The notes under the pieces were generated by a model. It searched no databases, was not told where the DNA came from, and saw only the letters and a list, made by a program, of their open reading frames with translations. A DNA stretch of 38,384 nt from Mesorhizobium sp. B2-7-1 (lineage in GTDB: Bacteria; Pseudomonadota; Alphaproteobacteria; Rhizobiales; Rhizobiaceae). Positions within the stretch are counted from its first letter, which is position 1. Every line of letters begins with the position of its first letter. Position numbers and translations under genes: made by a program. The stretch spans positions 1-38,384 of the forward strand of contig NZ_VFUA01000062.1 in the NCBI RefSeq assembly GCF_006440735.1, written 5' to 3'. Positions 30,841 through 38,384 of the stretch are shown here, in pieces.

Positions 30841-33660
30841 TTACTGCCCCAGCCGTTCGAGCAGCACGGGCACATGCACCTGGTCGGATTTGTAGTTGCC
30901 GGTCAGCATGTACATCATGATGTTGACGCCGGCGCGCAGCGCATAGACGCGCTGCATCGGGTCCGGCGGCACGGTGGGCAGCATCGGATCGCCGTTTTCG
31001 TCGATGGCCCAGGCGCCGGCGAAATCATTGGCGGTGATCATGATCGGCGACACGCCGTCGCCGGTGCGCACGGGGCGGTTCTCGGTGTTGCTGGCGTCGA
31101 GCGAGGCCTCGACCCAGAGCGGGCTGCCGTTGAAGCGGCCGGGAAACTCCGGAAGGATGAAGAAGGATTTGGTCAGCACATGATCCGACGGTACCGGCTC
31201 CAGCGGCGGCACGTTGAGATTGCCGAGGATGTCGCGCAGCCGCTCGGTCGCAGGGCTTGCCGAGCCGGCGCCGATACCGTTCGAGAACTGGTCGCGCGTG
31301 TCGAACAGAACCGTGCCGCCCTGCTGCATATAGGCGTCGATGCGGGCGATCGCCGCCTGGCTGGGCATCGGCGCGGTCGCATCGATCGGCCAATAGATCA
31401 GCGGGAAGAAGGACAGCTCGTCCTTGGCAATGTCGACGCCAGCCGGCGGGCCGGGCTCGAGCGCGGTCTTCTCGATCAGGAAACGGGTGAGGCCTTCAAG
31501 GCCGGCGCGGCTGATCGCATCGACGCCCGGTTCGCCGGTGATCACATAGGCGATGCGGGTTTTCGAAATATCGTCGATCGCCTGGGCGTCGCCCGGCTTC
31601 GAATCGTCGGCGCGGGCAAGGTCGGCGTGGCCGAAAAGGCCGCCCAGAACGATCAGAACGGTTGCGGCGGTCGCCACGGCCGCACGGCGCGGCCGGCGCG
31701 CCAGCAGGCCGCCCATCCAGAACACGGCCAAGGTGTCGAGCACCATCAATAGGAGCGCGATGGCGACCAGCGGCCCTTTGAGGTTTTCCGATTCGTCGAA
31801 GGCGTAGGGGACGGCTGTCACCGGCAGCGAGACCTGCGGGCGCGCCAGCGGCGCGAACGTGCTTGAGGCGTCGAGCAGGTTATGCGCGAACACCCCGGTC
31901 TCCGAGCCGTAAAGGCCGGGCGGGTTTTCCAGCGTCACTGGCAGCGGGCCGGCGCCGGGCACCAGCGGCCTGGCATCGGGCGAGGGCGGGGTCAGCATGC
32001 CGTCGGCGCCGATCATGCGATAGGGTGCCAGCGACGCGGCAGTGGCTTCGGCATTGGCGATCGCGGCGCCCTGGTTGCGTGACAACTGCACGACGCGCCG
32101 CAGCATCTCGACGAAGGTGCCGGAGATCGGCAGGTTCGACCAGGTCGCCTCGGGCGTGACATGGAAGAGCACCAGCGTGCCCTTGTCCTTCTTCATGCCC
32201 GTCACCAACGGCGTGCCGTCGGCAAGCGTGGCCCAGGTGCGCTCGACGATGTCGGGCGTCGGTTCGGCCAAAACCTGCCGGCTCACCGTCACCTCGGAGG
32301 GCGGGGAAAGATCGGCAAAGGGACCGTTCTTCGGGAATTCGGTGACGGCCTGCGGGGTGGTCCACGAGAGCGCGCCGCCCAGCGCGCGCTCGCCGCTGCG
32401 CAGCCTGACCGGCAAAAGGTCGTCGTCATTGCCGGCCGCGGCAAGACGCGGGCCGGCAAAACGCACCAGCGTGCCGCCCTTGTCGACCCAGTCGACCAGC
32501 CGCTGCTTGACCTGCTCCGGTATGGTGCCGACATCGGCCATGATGATCATTGCCGGCTTCTGGTCGAGAAGCTGCGGAATGGCGTCGGCCAGGTCGGCGC
32601 TCGATGGCTCGACCAGATCGGCGAAGGGCTGCAGTGCGCGGCGGATATAGTAGAGCGGCGACAGAAGCGGCTGCGCCTGGTCGGCCTCGGCCTGCGACAG
32701 AAGACCGACGCGGCGGCGCTTGGAACTCTCGTCGAGCACGCGCACGGCGCCGGCCTGGTGCTCCCCGTCGAGCGCGATCGAGGCAAAATCGTTGCGCAGC
32801 TCGAAGGGAACCGCCATCGCCGCCGTGGCGGTGGCTTCGCCCGGCGCGAAGGTCAGCGTCGCATCGGCGATGCGGCGGCCCTTGTCGTCGAAGGCGCCCG
32901 CGGTGACCTGCGCCGGCGCCGGATTGCCCGGCGCGCGGATGGCGGTCAAAGCGAAACCGTCGACCTGGTTGTCGGCGCCAATCAGGCCGGTCAGGGAAGG
33001 CCGGTCGGAGGTGGCCCAGACCAGCCGTGTGGCGTTCTTTTCGAGCAACGTCTTGAAAGCGGCGTCGTCGCCTTTGGCGGCAAGCCCATCGGCGAGCACC
33101 GCAACGCTGGCGCCAGGCAGGCGCTCCAGCGCGGCGGCGACGCGGGCGTAGACGGCAGGACGGTCAGTCGGGACCGGCCGCGGCTTGGCGGCGCGCAGGT
33201 GATCGAGCGCGGCCGAGGCGTCGAAAGGACCGATCTCGGCATTGGGCTTCTCGGCGGTGAAGGCGATGACGATAGGCACGCCGTTCGAGCCGGCATCTGC
33301 GATCAGCCGCTCGGCGGTGGCCACGCGCTTGTTCCAGTCGGCGGCAGTCGCCCAGCCATTGTCGACGACAAGCGCCAGGGCAGCACCTTCGGCAGGCAGT
33401 TTTTCGCGTGGATTGAAGACCGGCTCGGCCAGCGCCATGACGACGAGCGCCGCCATCAGCAGCCGAAGCAGCGTCAGCCACCAGGGGCTTTGCTGCGGGG
33501 TTTCCTCGCGCCTCAGGACCCGCGCGAGGATCTTCAGCGGCGGAAAAACTTCCGTTTGCGGCCTGGGCGGGGTGAGCCTGAGCAGCCACCAGATCACCGG
33601 CAGCGCCAGAAGGCCCCACAACACCATGGGCGCCCCGAAGGAGAGCGGCAGCCAGCTCAT
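30841..33660 (-). CDS. BatA/DUF4159 domain membrane protein
   Basis: 939 residues. ATG at 33660 overlaps the DUF58 stop by four bases, which settles the start; a longer open frame would run into DUF58. N-terminal BatA-type region with membrane helices at about residues 9-25 and 60-80, then a vWA-like domain (ALALVVDNGWA), a long middle section, and a helix near residue 655 and another near 690 (VATAATVLIVLGGLFGH). The final 220 residues are a DUF4159 domain (GISRAGLEGLTRFLIEKT...-like, then YWPIDATAPMP). It lies between DUF58 and the 695-residue gene and probably forms part of the same membrane complex. Confidence 0.9.
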   Translation of the reverse strand: MSWLPLSFGAPMVLWGLLALPVIWWLLRLTPPRPQTEVFPPLKILARVLRREETPQQSPWWLTLLRLLMAALVVMALAEPVFNPREKLPAEGAALALVVDNGWATAADWNKRVATAERLIADAGSNGVPIVIAFTAEKPNAEIGPFDASAALDHLRAAKPRPVPTDRPAVYARVAAALERLPGASVAVLADGLAAKGDDAAFKTLLEKNATRLVWATSDRPSLTGLIGADNQVDGFALTAIRAPGNPAPAQVTAGAFDDKGRRIADATLTFAPGEATATAAMAVPFELRNDFASIALDGEHQAGAVRVLDESSKRRRVGLLSQAEADQAQPLLSPLYYIRRALQPFADLVEPSSADLADAIPQLLDQKPAMIIMADVGTIPEQVKQRLVDWVDKGGTLVRFAGPRLAAAGNDDDLLPVRLRSGERALGGALSWTTPQAVTEFPKNGPFADLSPPSEVTVSRQVLAEPTPDIVERTWATLADGTPLVTGMKKDKGTLVLFHVTPEATWSNLPISGTFVEMLRRVVQLSRNQGAAIANAEATAASLAPYRMIGADGMLTPPSPDARPLVPGAGPLPVTLENPPGLYGSETGVFAHNLLDASSTFAPLARPQVSLPVTAVPYAFDESENLKGPLVAIALLLMVLDTLAVFWMGGLLARRPRRAAVATAATVLIVLGGLFGHADLARADDSKPGDAQAIDDISKTRIAYVITGEPGVDAISRAGLEGLTRFLIEKTALEPGPPAGVDIAKDELSFFPLIYWPIDATAPMPSQAAIARIDAYMQQGGTVLFDTRDQFSNGIGAGSASPATERLRDILGNLNVPPLEPVPSDHVLTKSFFILPEFPGRFNGSPLWVEASLDASNTENRPVRTGDGVSPIMITANDFAGAWAIDENGDPMLPTVPPDPMQRVYALRAGVNIMMYMLTGNYKSDQVHVPVLLERLGQ

Positions 33661-34595
33661 GCGACCGCCTTTCCGGCATGACCGCCGCCGGCGGTCAGCC
33701 TTGGATGCCCGTCGGCGGTCATCGCCATGTGGACGCGCACCAGCGCCTCGGAGGCGAGGCGGTCGGTGTGGTTGACGGTGTAGCTCCAGCCGAGCCGCTT
33801 GCACCACGCGGCCAATTCCTCGCGGCGGGCCCTGTAGAGCAGGCGGTATTCCTCAGCCAGCATCTCGGCACGGCCGGCGGTCAGCTTGTCGCCGGTCTCG
33901 GGATCGGTGAACTCCGTGCGGCCGGCATAGGGGAAGGTTTCCTCGGCCGGGTCGGCCACCTCGATCAGATGCGCGCGCACGCCGTGACGGGCGAGCACGT
34001 CGAGCCAGGCCATGGTTTCCTCGACCGGATCGAGGAAATCGCCGACGAGGATGATGTCGCAGAAGCGGCGAATGGCCGACAAGTCGGGCTTGGCGGGCAG
34101 CGCGGCGGCATGGCTGAGCTGGGCGGCGATGCGCTCGGCGCCGTTGCGGGCGGTGAACGGGTCGGTCAGGCCAGGCCAGGCGATGCGCTCGCCGCTGCGT
34201 GACAGGAGCTCGGCCAGGGCAAGCGCCAGCACCAGCGCGCGCGATTCCTTCGAAACGCTTGCCGCGGCGGATTTATAGAGCATGGAAGGCGAAGGGTCGG
34301 CCCAGAGCCAGACGGTGTGAGCCGCTTCCCATTCGCGGTCGCGCACATAGGTGTGGTCGTCGCGGGCTGAGCGACGCCAGTCGATGCGCGAGGAATCGCC
34401 TTCGACATAGGGCCGGAACTGCCAGAAATTCTCGCCGATGCCGCGCTTGCGGCGGCCGTGCCAGCCGGCGATCACCGTGTTGACGATACGGCGCGCCTCG
34501 ACCAGCAGATCCGGCACCAATGAAGCCCGCAACCGGCCACGGGCGAGCGCGTCGCGCGTCGCAACCGGTGCCTGGACCTCGCCTATTCGACCCAT
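33657..34595 (-). CDS. DUF58 domain protein
   Basis: 312 residues. The DUF58 signature RPYVEGDSSRIDWRRSARD is at about residue 60-80, followed by a vWA-like fold with WADPSPSML and later strand-helix units. It has no membrane helix. DUF58 proteins are partners of MoxR ATPases and probably recruit clients. Its start overlaps the moxR stop by one base (TGATG) and its stop overlaps the next gene by four, a clear translationally coupled operon. Confidence 0.93.
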   Translation of the reverse strand: MGRIGEVQAPVATRDALARGRLRASLVPDLLVEARRIVNTVIAGWHGRRKRGIGENFWQFRPYVEGDSSRIDWRRSARDDHTYVRDREWEAAHTVWLWADPSPSMLYKSAAASVSKESRALVLALALAELLSRSGERIAWPGLTDPFTARNGAERIAAQLSHAAALPAKPDLSAIRRFCDIILVGDFLDPVEETMAWLDVLARHGVRAHLIEVADPAEETFPYAGRTEFTDPETGDKLTAGRAEMLAEEYRLLYRARREELAAWCKRLGWSYTVNHTDRLASEALVRVHMAMTADGHPRLTAGGGHAGKAVA

Positions 34596-35599
34596 CAGAT
34601 GCCTTTTGCCAGCTTCGCCACCACGTCGCGCACGGAAGTGCCTTCGGCGCGGGCGGCGAAAGTCAGCGCCATGCGATGCTGCAGCACCGGTTCGGCCAAG
34701 GCGCGGACGTCGTCGACCGAGGGCGCCAACCTGCCATCATATAGGGCTCTCGCCCGGGCGCACAGGGTCAACGCCTGGCTGGCGCGCGGGCCTGGCCCCC
34801 AGGCGACGTGCTTGTCCGTGTCGGCGTTGCCCTGGCCTGGCCTGGCCGAGCGCACCAGCTTGAGGATCGCCTCGACGACGCTTTCCGGCACCGGCATGCG
34901 GCGGATCAGCGTCTGGATTTCCCGCAGTCTGGCCGGCTGCAGCACGTTGTCGGCCTTGGCCTCGTCGACGCCGGTGGTTTCGAGCAGGATGCGGCGTTCC
35001 GCCTCGATTTCCGGATAGAGGATGTCGACCTGCATCAGGAAGCGGTCGAGCTGGGCCTCGGGGAGCGGATAGGTGCCTTCCTGTTCCAGCGGGTTCTGCG
35101 TCGCCAGCACGTGGAAGGGCGAGGGCAGGTCGTGGCGGGCGCCGGCGATGGTGACATGATATTCCTGCATCGCCTGCAGCAGCGCCGATTGCGTGCGCGG
35201 CGAGGCGCGGTTGATCTCGTCCGCCATCAGCAATTGCGTGAAGATCGGCCCGGAAATGAAACGGAAGGAGCGCTTGCCGAACTCGTCCTGCTCCATCACC
35301 TCGGAGCCGAGGATGTCCGACGGCATCAGGTCGGGCGTGAACTGGACGCGGCGCGAATCGAGGCCGAGCACGATGCCGAGCGTCTCGACCAGCTTGGTCT
35401 TGGCCAGGCCCGGCACGCCGACCAGCAGCGCATGGCCACCGGCCAGCAACGCCACCAGCGTGCGCTCGACGACGGCTTCCTGGCCAAAGATCACCCGACC
35501 GACCGCGTCGCGGACCCTGGAGATGTCGGCCAGCGCCTTTTCGGCTTCCTCGATCATCGCGGTTTCGCTGATCGGGCTTTCCTTGATCATCACGCTCAT
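34595..35599 (-). CDS. MoxR-family AAA+ ATPase
   Basis: 334 residues. Walker A GVPGLAKT is at residues 61-68, Walker B is LLMADEINR, and the sensor region reads ATQNPLEQEGTYPLPEAQLDRF, all hallmarks of MoxR. These ATPases act as chaperones that mature protein complexes, often with metal centres, together with DUF58 and vWA proteins encoded next door. The ATG at 35599 has AGGA about 10 bases upstream; a second ATG at 35590 is possible. It heads a four-gene operon and is divergent from the DUF1285 gene over 155 bases. The client is unknown. Confidence 0.95.
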   Translation of the reverse strand: MSVMIKESPISETAMIEEAEKALADISRVRDAVGRVIFGQEAVVERTLVALLAGGHALLVGVPGLAKTKLVETLGIVLGLDSRRVQFTPDLMPSDILGSEVMEQDEFGKRSFRFISGPIFTQLLMADEINRASPRTQSALLQAMQEYHVTIAGARHDLPSPFHVLATQNPLEQEGTYPLPEAQLDRFLMQVDILYPEIEAERRILLETTGVDEAKADNVLQPARLREIQTLIRRMPVPESVVEAILKLVRSARPGQGNADTDKHVAWGPGPRASQALTLCARARALYDGRLAPSVDDVRALAEPVLQHRMALTFAARAEGTSVRDVVAKLAKGI

Positions 35600-35634
35600 G
35601 CCGTTTCGATCCTTGTGGTTGGAAATACCGGCCT

Positions 35635-35657
35635 GCATTCTCAATGGTGCAGAATGC
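35635..35657. promoter_or_regulatory. Inverted repeat between moxR and DUF1285 genes
   Basis: GCATTCT and AGAATGC form a perfect 7-bp dyad with a 9-base spacer, lying between the two divergent operons. It could be an operator for one or both. No matching regulator is encoded next to it. Confidence 0.35.
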
Positions 35658-35754
35658 CGCGATTCGGCCCCGCCTGGCGCCTGCAATCGTACTTAAATCA
35701 CAGACTTGGGCGGACAAGGCTGACAATCGGGACAACAGTGACTATTTCGTGACC

Positions 35755-36414
35755 ATGGCTGAACGCAGCGAACATCGTGAACAAAGCCCGGGCGAGCAGA
35801 GCCTGAGCAAGCAGAGTCTGACTGGCGCCACCGAGGCGCGCGGCCTGGAGGCGCTGATTTCGCGCGCGGCGCGCGCAGGCAAGGGGCCGGCGCCGGTCGA
35901 GCGCTGGAATCCGGACTTCTGCGGCGATCTCGACATGGAGATCAAGGCGGACGGCACCTGGTTCTATCTCGGCACGCCGATCGGCCGCATGCCACTGGTG
36001 CAGCTGTTTTCCAGCGTCCTGCGCAAGGATGCGGACGGCAAGACCTATCTGGTGACCCCGGTCGAGCGGGTCGGGATCCGCGTCGTTGATGCGCCCTTCG
36101 TCGCCGTCGAAATGAATGTGTCCGGCAGCGGGGACGAGCAGGTCATCACCTTCCGCACCAATGTCGGCGATGTTGTCGCCGCCGGCCCCGGCCATCCGCT
36201 GCGCTTCCTCGACGAGGACGAAACCGGTGGCCTGAAACCCTATGTGCTGGTGCGCGGGCGGCTGGAGGCGCTGGTGGCGCGGCCGGTGATGTATGAACTG
36301 GTCGAGCATGGCGAGGAGATCGACATCGACGGCAGGGCGATGTTCGCGGTCCGCTCGGGCGGCGAGGTCTATCCGATCATGCCGGCCGACAAACTGAGAC
36401 GGCTGAGCGCGTGA
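35755..36414 (+). CDS. DUF1285 family protein
   Basis: 219 residues. The DUF1285 core starts at about residue 55 (WNPDFCGDLDMEIKADGTWFY) and includes GTPIGRMPLVQLFSSVLRKD; the N-terminal 40 residues are polar and low complexity. Start at ATG 35755 or GTG 35749; no strong ribosome binding site is seen, so the transcript may be leaderless. It is followed at once by the Nudix gene with a one-base overlap (TGATG). Function is unknown; in alphaproteobacteria it is commonly found with these two genes. Confidence 0.9.
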   Translation: MAERSEHREQSPGEQSLSKQSLTGATEARGLEALISRAARAGKGPAPVERWNPDFCGDLDMEIKADGTWFYLGTPIGRMPLVQLFSSVLRKDADGKTYLVTPVERVGIRVVDAPFVAVEMNVSGSGDEQVITFRTNVGDVVAAGPGHPLRFLDEDETGGLKPYVLVRGRLEALVARPVMYELVEHGEEIDIDGRAMFAVRSGGEVYPIMPADKLRRLSA

Positions 36415-37046
36415 TGGATCAGATGACGCCGGCGGCGTTTTCGATCGCGGATTTTCGGGCGCGCGTCGCGGCGCAGGCCGCGTTCGGCCCGGGCGACGAT
36501 TTCGGCGACCACCGCTTCAATCCCGACCATCCAAGGCTCAAGCACATCAAGCCGCTACGCGACGCGGCGGTGCTGATCCCCGTGGTCGACCGTGCCGAGG
36601 GCGCCATGGTGCTGCTCACCAAGCGCGCCGAGAAGCTGCGCAGCCATTCCGGCCAGGTGGCTTTTCCAGGCGGCACCATCGATCCGACCGATCCAGGCCC
36701 CGAGGCCACGGCGCTGCGCGAGACCTTCGAGGAGATCGGTCTCGATCGCGACCATATCGAGATCATCGGCCGCATGCCGGACTACGTCTCCGGCAGCGGC
36801 TACCGCATCGTGCCGGTGCTTGCCATCGTGCGGCCGGGTTTTTCGCTGACGCTCAATGCCGATGAGGTCGACGCTGCCTTCGAGGTGCCCTTGAGCTTCC
36901 TAATGGACCCGGCCAATCACGCGCGCGACAGCCGCATGTGGAACGAGCTCGAATGGTTCTTCTATGAGATGCCCTATGGCGGCCAGCGCATCTGGGGCGT
37001 CACCGCCGGCATCATCCGTACCCTCTATGAAAGGCTTTATGGTTGA
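36414..37046 (+). CDS. Nudix hydrolase, CoA pyrophosphatase-like
   Basis: 210 residues. Nudix motif: residues of the form GGTIDPTDPGPEATALRETFEEIGL, with RExxEExGL intact; the usual Glu eight residues before the Arg is not present. LLTKRAEKLRSHSGQVAFPGG is the UPF0035 signature, typical of NudL/CoAse proteins that split coenzyme A or its derivatives. The start overlaps DUF1285's TGA by one base. Its stop overlaps the start of the CCA gene by three bases. CoA pyrophosphatase is the best guess. Confidence 0.9.
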   Translation: MDQMTPAAFSIADFRARVAAQAAFGPGDDFGDHRFNPDHPRLKHIKPLRDAAVLIPVVDRAEGAMVLLTKRAEKLRSHSGQVAFPGGTIDPTDPGPEATALRETFEEIGLDRDHIEIIGRMPDYVSGSGYRIVPVLAIVRPGFSLTLNADEVDAAFEVPLSFLMDPANHARDSRMWNELEWFFYEMPYGGQRIWGVTAGIIRTLYERLYG

Positions 37047-38311
37047 GCGCTGAGGCGTCACTCTCGGGCAGGGCCGATTGGCTGAACGACAAGCACCTGC
37101 AGAAGCTGCTTGCGGCGCTGAAGCAAGGCGGCGAGGAAGCGCGTGTCGCAGGCGGCGCGGTGCGCAATGCACTGATGGGCCAGCCGGTCGCCGACATCGA
37201 CATCGCCGCGACCACCGTGCCGCAGGAAACGGTCCGGCGCGCCGAGGCGGCCGGCTTCAAGACGGTGCCAACAGGTATCGAGCATGGCACCATCACCGTG
37301 GTCGCGGGCGGCAAGCCCTATGAGGTCACGACGCTGCGAGCCGATGTCGAGACCGATGGCCGGCGGGCAAAAGTGATCTTCGGACGCGACTGGAAAGCCG
37401 ACGCCGAGCGACGCGACTTCACCATCAACGCGCTCTATGCCGAAGCGGACGGCAGGGTCGTCGACCTCGTCGGCGGCATTGCCGACATCGAAGCGCGGCG
37501 GCTGCGCTTCATCGGCGACGCGGAGGCGCGCATCCGTGAGGATTATCTGCGCATCCTGCGCTTTTTCCGTTTCTTTGCCTGGTATGGCGAGGGACGGCCG
37601 GACGCGGAAGGGCTGAAGGCCTGCGCCAGGCTGAAGGAAGGGCTCGCGCGGCTTTCCGCCGAACGCGTCTGGTCCGAGCTGAAGAAGCTCCTGTCGGCTC
37701 CGGATCCCTCGCGCGCGCTGCTATGGATGCGCCAGGCCGGCGTGCTCACCGCCGTGCTGCCGGAGAGCGAGAAATGGGGCATCGATGCCATCCATGGCCT
37801 GGTCAAGGCCGGAAAGGATCTCGGCTGGGCCGTCGATCCGATGCTGAGGCTGGAGGCGATCCTTCCGCCCGATGCCGTGCGTATGAAGACGCTTGGCGAA
37901 CGGCTGCGGCTTTCGAACGACGATGCCGACCGGCTGCGGCATTGGGCGCTGACCGTTGCGCCGGATGCCAAGATGACCGAGACCGAATTGGCCAAGAAAC
38001 TCTACTACGGCGATTGCGGCGGCTATCTCGACCGCATTCGGCTGGCGCTTGCCGCCGCGCGGACGCGTGCCATCGAGGACAATCAGGCGATGATCGAAGC
38101 CGGCGGTTTTTCACGCCTGCTCAATTTCACGCTGAAATGGGAAAAGCCGGCGTTTCCGATCAAGGGCGCCGACCTGACCGGGCTTGGCGCGTCGCCCGGG
38201 CAGAAGCTCGGCGCAACGCTGAAGAACCTCGAGAGGGAATGGGTCGAGTCGGGCTTCACCCTGGAACGCGGCGCGCTCGTGAAACGCGCCGCGCAAGCGC
38301 TGAAAACCTAA
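37043..38311 (+). CDS. cca: CCA tRNA nucleotidyltransferase
   Basis: Adds or repairs the CCA end of tRNAs (EC 2.7.7.72), or acts as a poly(A) polymerase-like relative; 422 residues. Class II motifs: Gly37, Gly38 and Arg41 in AGGAVRN, catalytic Asp51 and Asp53 in DIDIA, then RRDFTINAL and REDYLRILRFFRF. The start is a TTG (37043-37045) overlapping the upstream Nudix TGA by three bases; AAGG is eight bases upstream. No ATG candidate of full length exists. Ends in a repeat whose first arm starts in the TAA stop. Confidence 0.95.
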   Translation: MSAEASLSGRADWLNDKHLQKLLAALKQGGEEARVAGGAVRNALMGQPVADIDIAATTVPQETVRRAEAAGFKTVPTGIEHGTITVVAGGKPYEVTTLRADVETDGRRAKVIFGRDWKADAERRDFTINALYAEADGRVVDLVGGIADIEARRLRFIGDAEARIREDYLRILRFFRFFAWYGEGRPDAEGLKACARLKEGLARLSAERVWSELKKLLSAPDPSRALLWMRQAGVLTAVLPESEKWGIDAIHGLVKAGKDLGWAVDPMLRLEAILPPDAVRMKTLGERLRLSNDDADRLRHWALTVAPDAKMTETELAKKLYYGDCGGYLDRIRLALAAARTRAIEDNQAMIEAGGFSRLLNFTLKWEKPAFPIKGADLTGLGASPGQKLGATLKNLEREWVESGFTLERGALVKRAAQALKT

Positions 38312-38384
38312 AGCGCGTCGCGCTGAACCGGATTCAGGCGACGCGCTTTAAGTCTTTGTTTTGATGCATGTCGTTGTCCCAGAA
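38310..38384. repeat. RIME-like repeat after cca, truncated by window end
   Basis: AAAGCGCGTCGC (38310-38321) pairs with GCGACGCGCTTT (38338-38349); CTGAA and TTCAG extend the stem within. The next module, 'aagtctttgttttgatgcatgtcgttgtccca', matches the repeat at 13795-13828. The first arm starts inside the cca TAA stop. The element runs past the window. Confidence 0.85.

Noticed and set aside
28606..31752. Very long plus-strand open frame, 1048 codons, opposite the MoxR-operon genes
   Set aside because: It lies antisense to two well-supported genes, has composition typical of a high-G+C shadow frame and shows no domain. Long antisense frames are expected in this base composition.

Overview
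The window looks like a chromosomal segment of a Mesorhizobium-type alphaproteobacterium (order Hyphomicrobiales). The evidence is uniformly high G+C, RIME-like intergenic hairpins, a complete choXWV choline uptake system, a ClpS with alphaproteobacterial ClpS2-like features, and a DUF1285-Nudix-CCA transferase block divergent from a moxR operon. No rRNA, tRNA, CRISPR array, transposase, integrase or phage gene was seen, so this is core chromosome rather than an island. Assignments come from reading the sequence and remembering families; no database search was possible.

Layout. 1-1761: fhs (formate-THF ligase), with a hairpin repeat at its 3' end. 2080-9255: five minus-strand genes of unknown function, in transcription order a long coiled-coil protein, an uncharacterised 382-residue protein, an AAA+ ATPase, a 432-residue protein, and a membrane-anchored DUF2333 protein. 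Repeats sit at three of the four junctions. 9541-12491: cytochrome c, a LysR regulator divergent from an EamA exporter, and thymidine kinase. 12775-15943: choX, then a terminator, then choW-choV. 16040-18073: a small autotransporter whose passenger contains ten gap-free 25-residue repeats. 18255-19292: a persulfide dioxygenase-rhodanese fusion. 19307-24198: a SARP-like/TolB-like/TPR regulator divergent from a cysteine-synthase-like enzyme, which is followed by a PLP decarboxylase. 24215-26804: an OmpR-type response regulator and sensor kinase with a YciI-like protein downstream. 27044-28581: two small secreted basic proteins, a possible small membrane protein, and clpS. 28750-35599: a moxR-DUF58-DUF4159-large membrane protein operon. 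35755-38311: DUF1285, a Nudix CoA pyrophosphatase and a CCA-adding enzyme, overlapping by one to four bases.

How genes may work together. ChoX, ChoW and ChoV form one importer. The MoxR operon matches a widespread AAA-chaperone/von Willebrand-type module. The five-gene cluster at 2-9 kb is the best candidate for an undescribed system: an AAA+ machine encoded with a soluble coiled-coil partner, two orphan proteins and a membrane anchor. The cysteine-synthase-like enzyme, decarboxylase and divergent regulator could be a small amino-acid-derived pathway, although a strong hairpin separates the two enzyme genes.

Repeats are the other theme. Two families of palindromic elements occupy many intergenic spaces, several fuse with stop codons, and one appears to supply the ribosome binding site of a gene.
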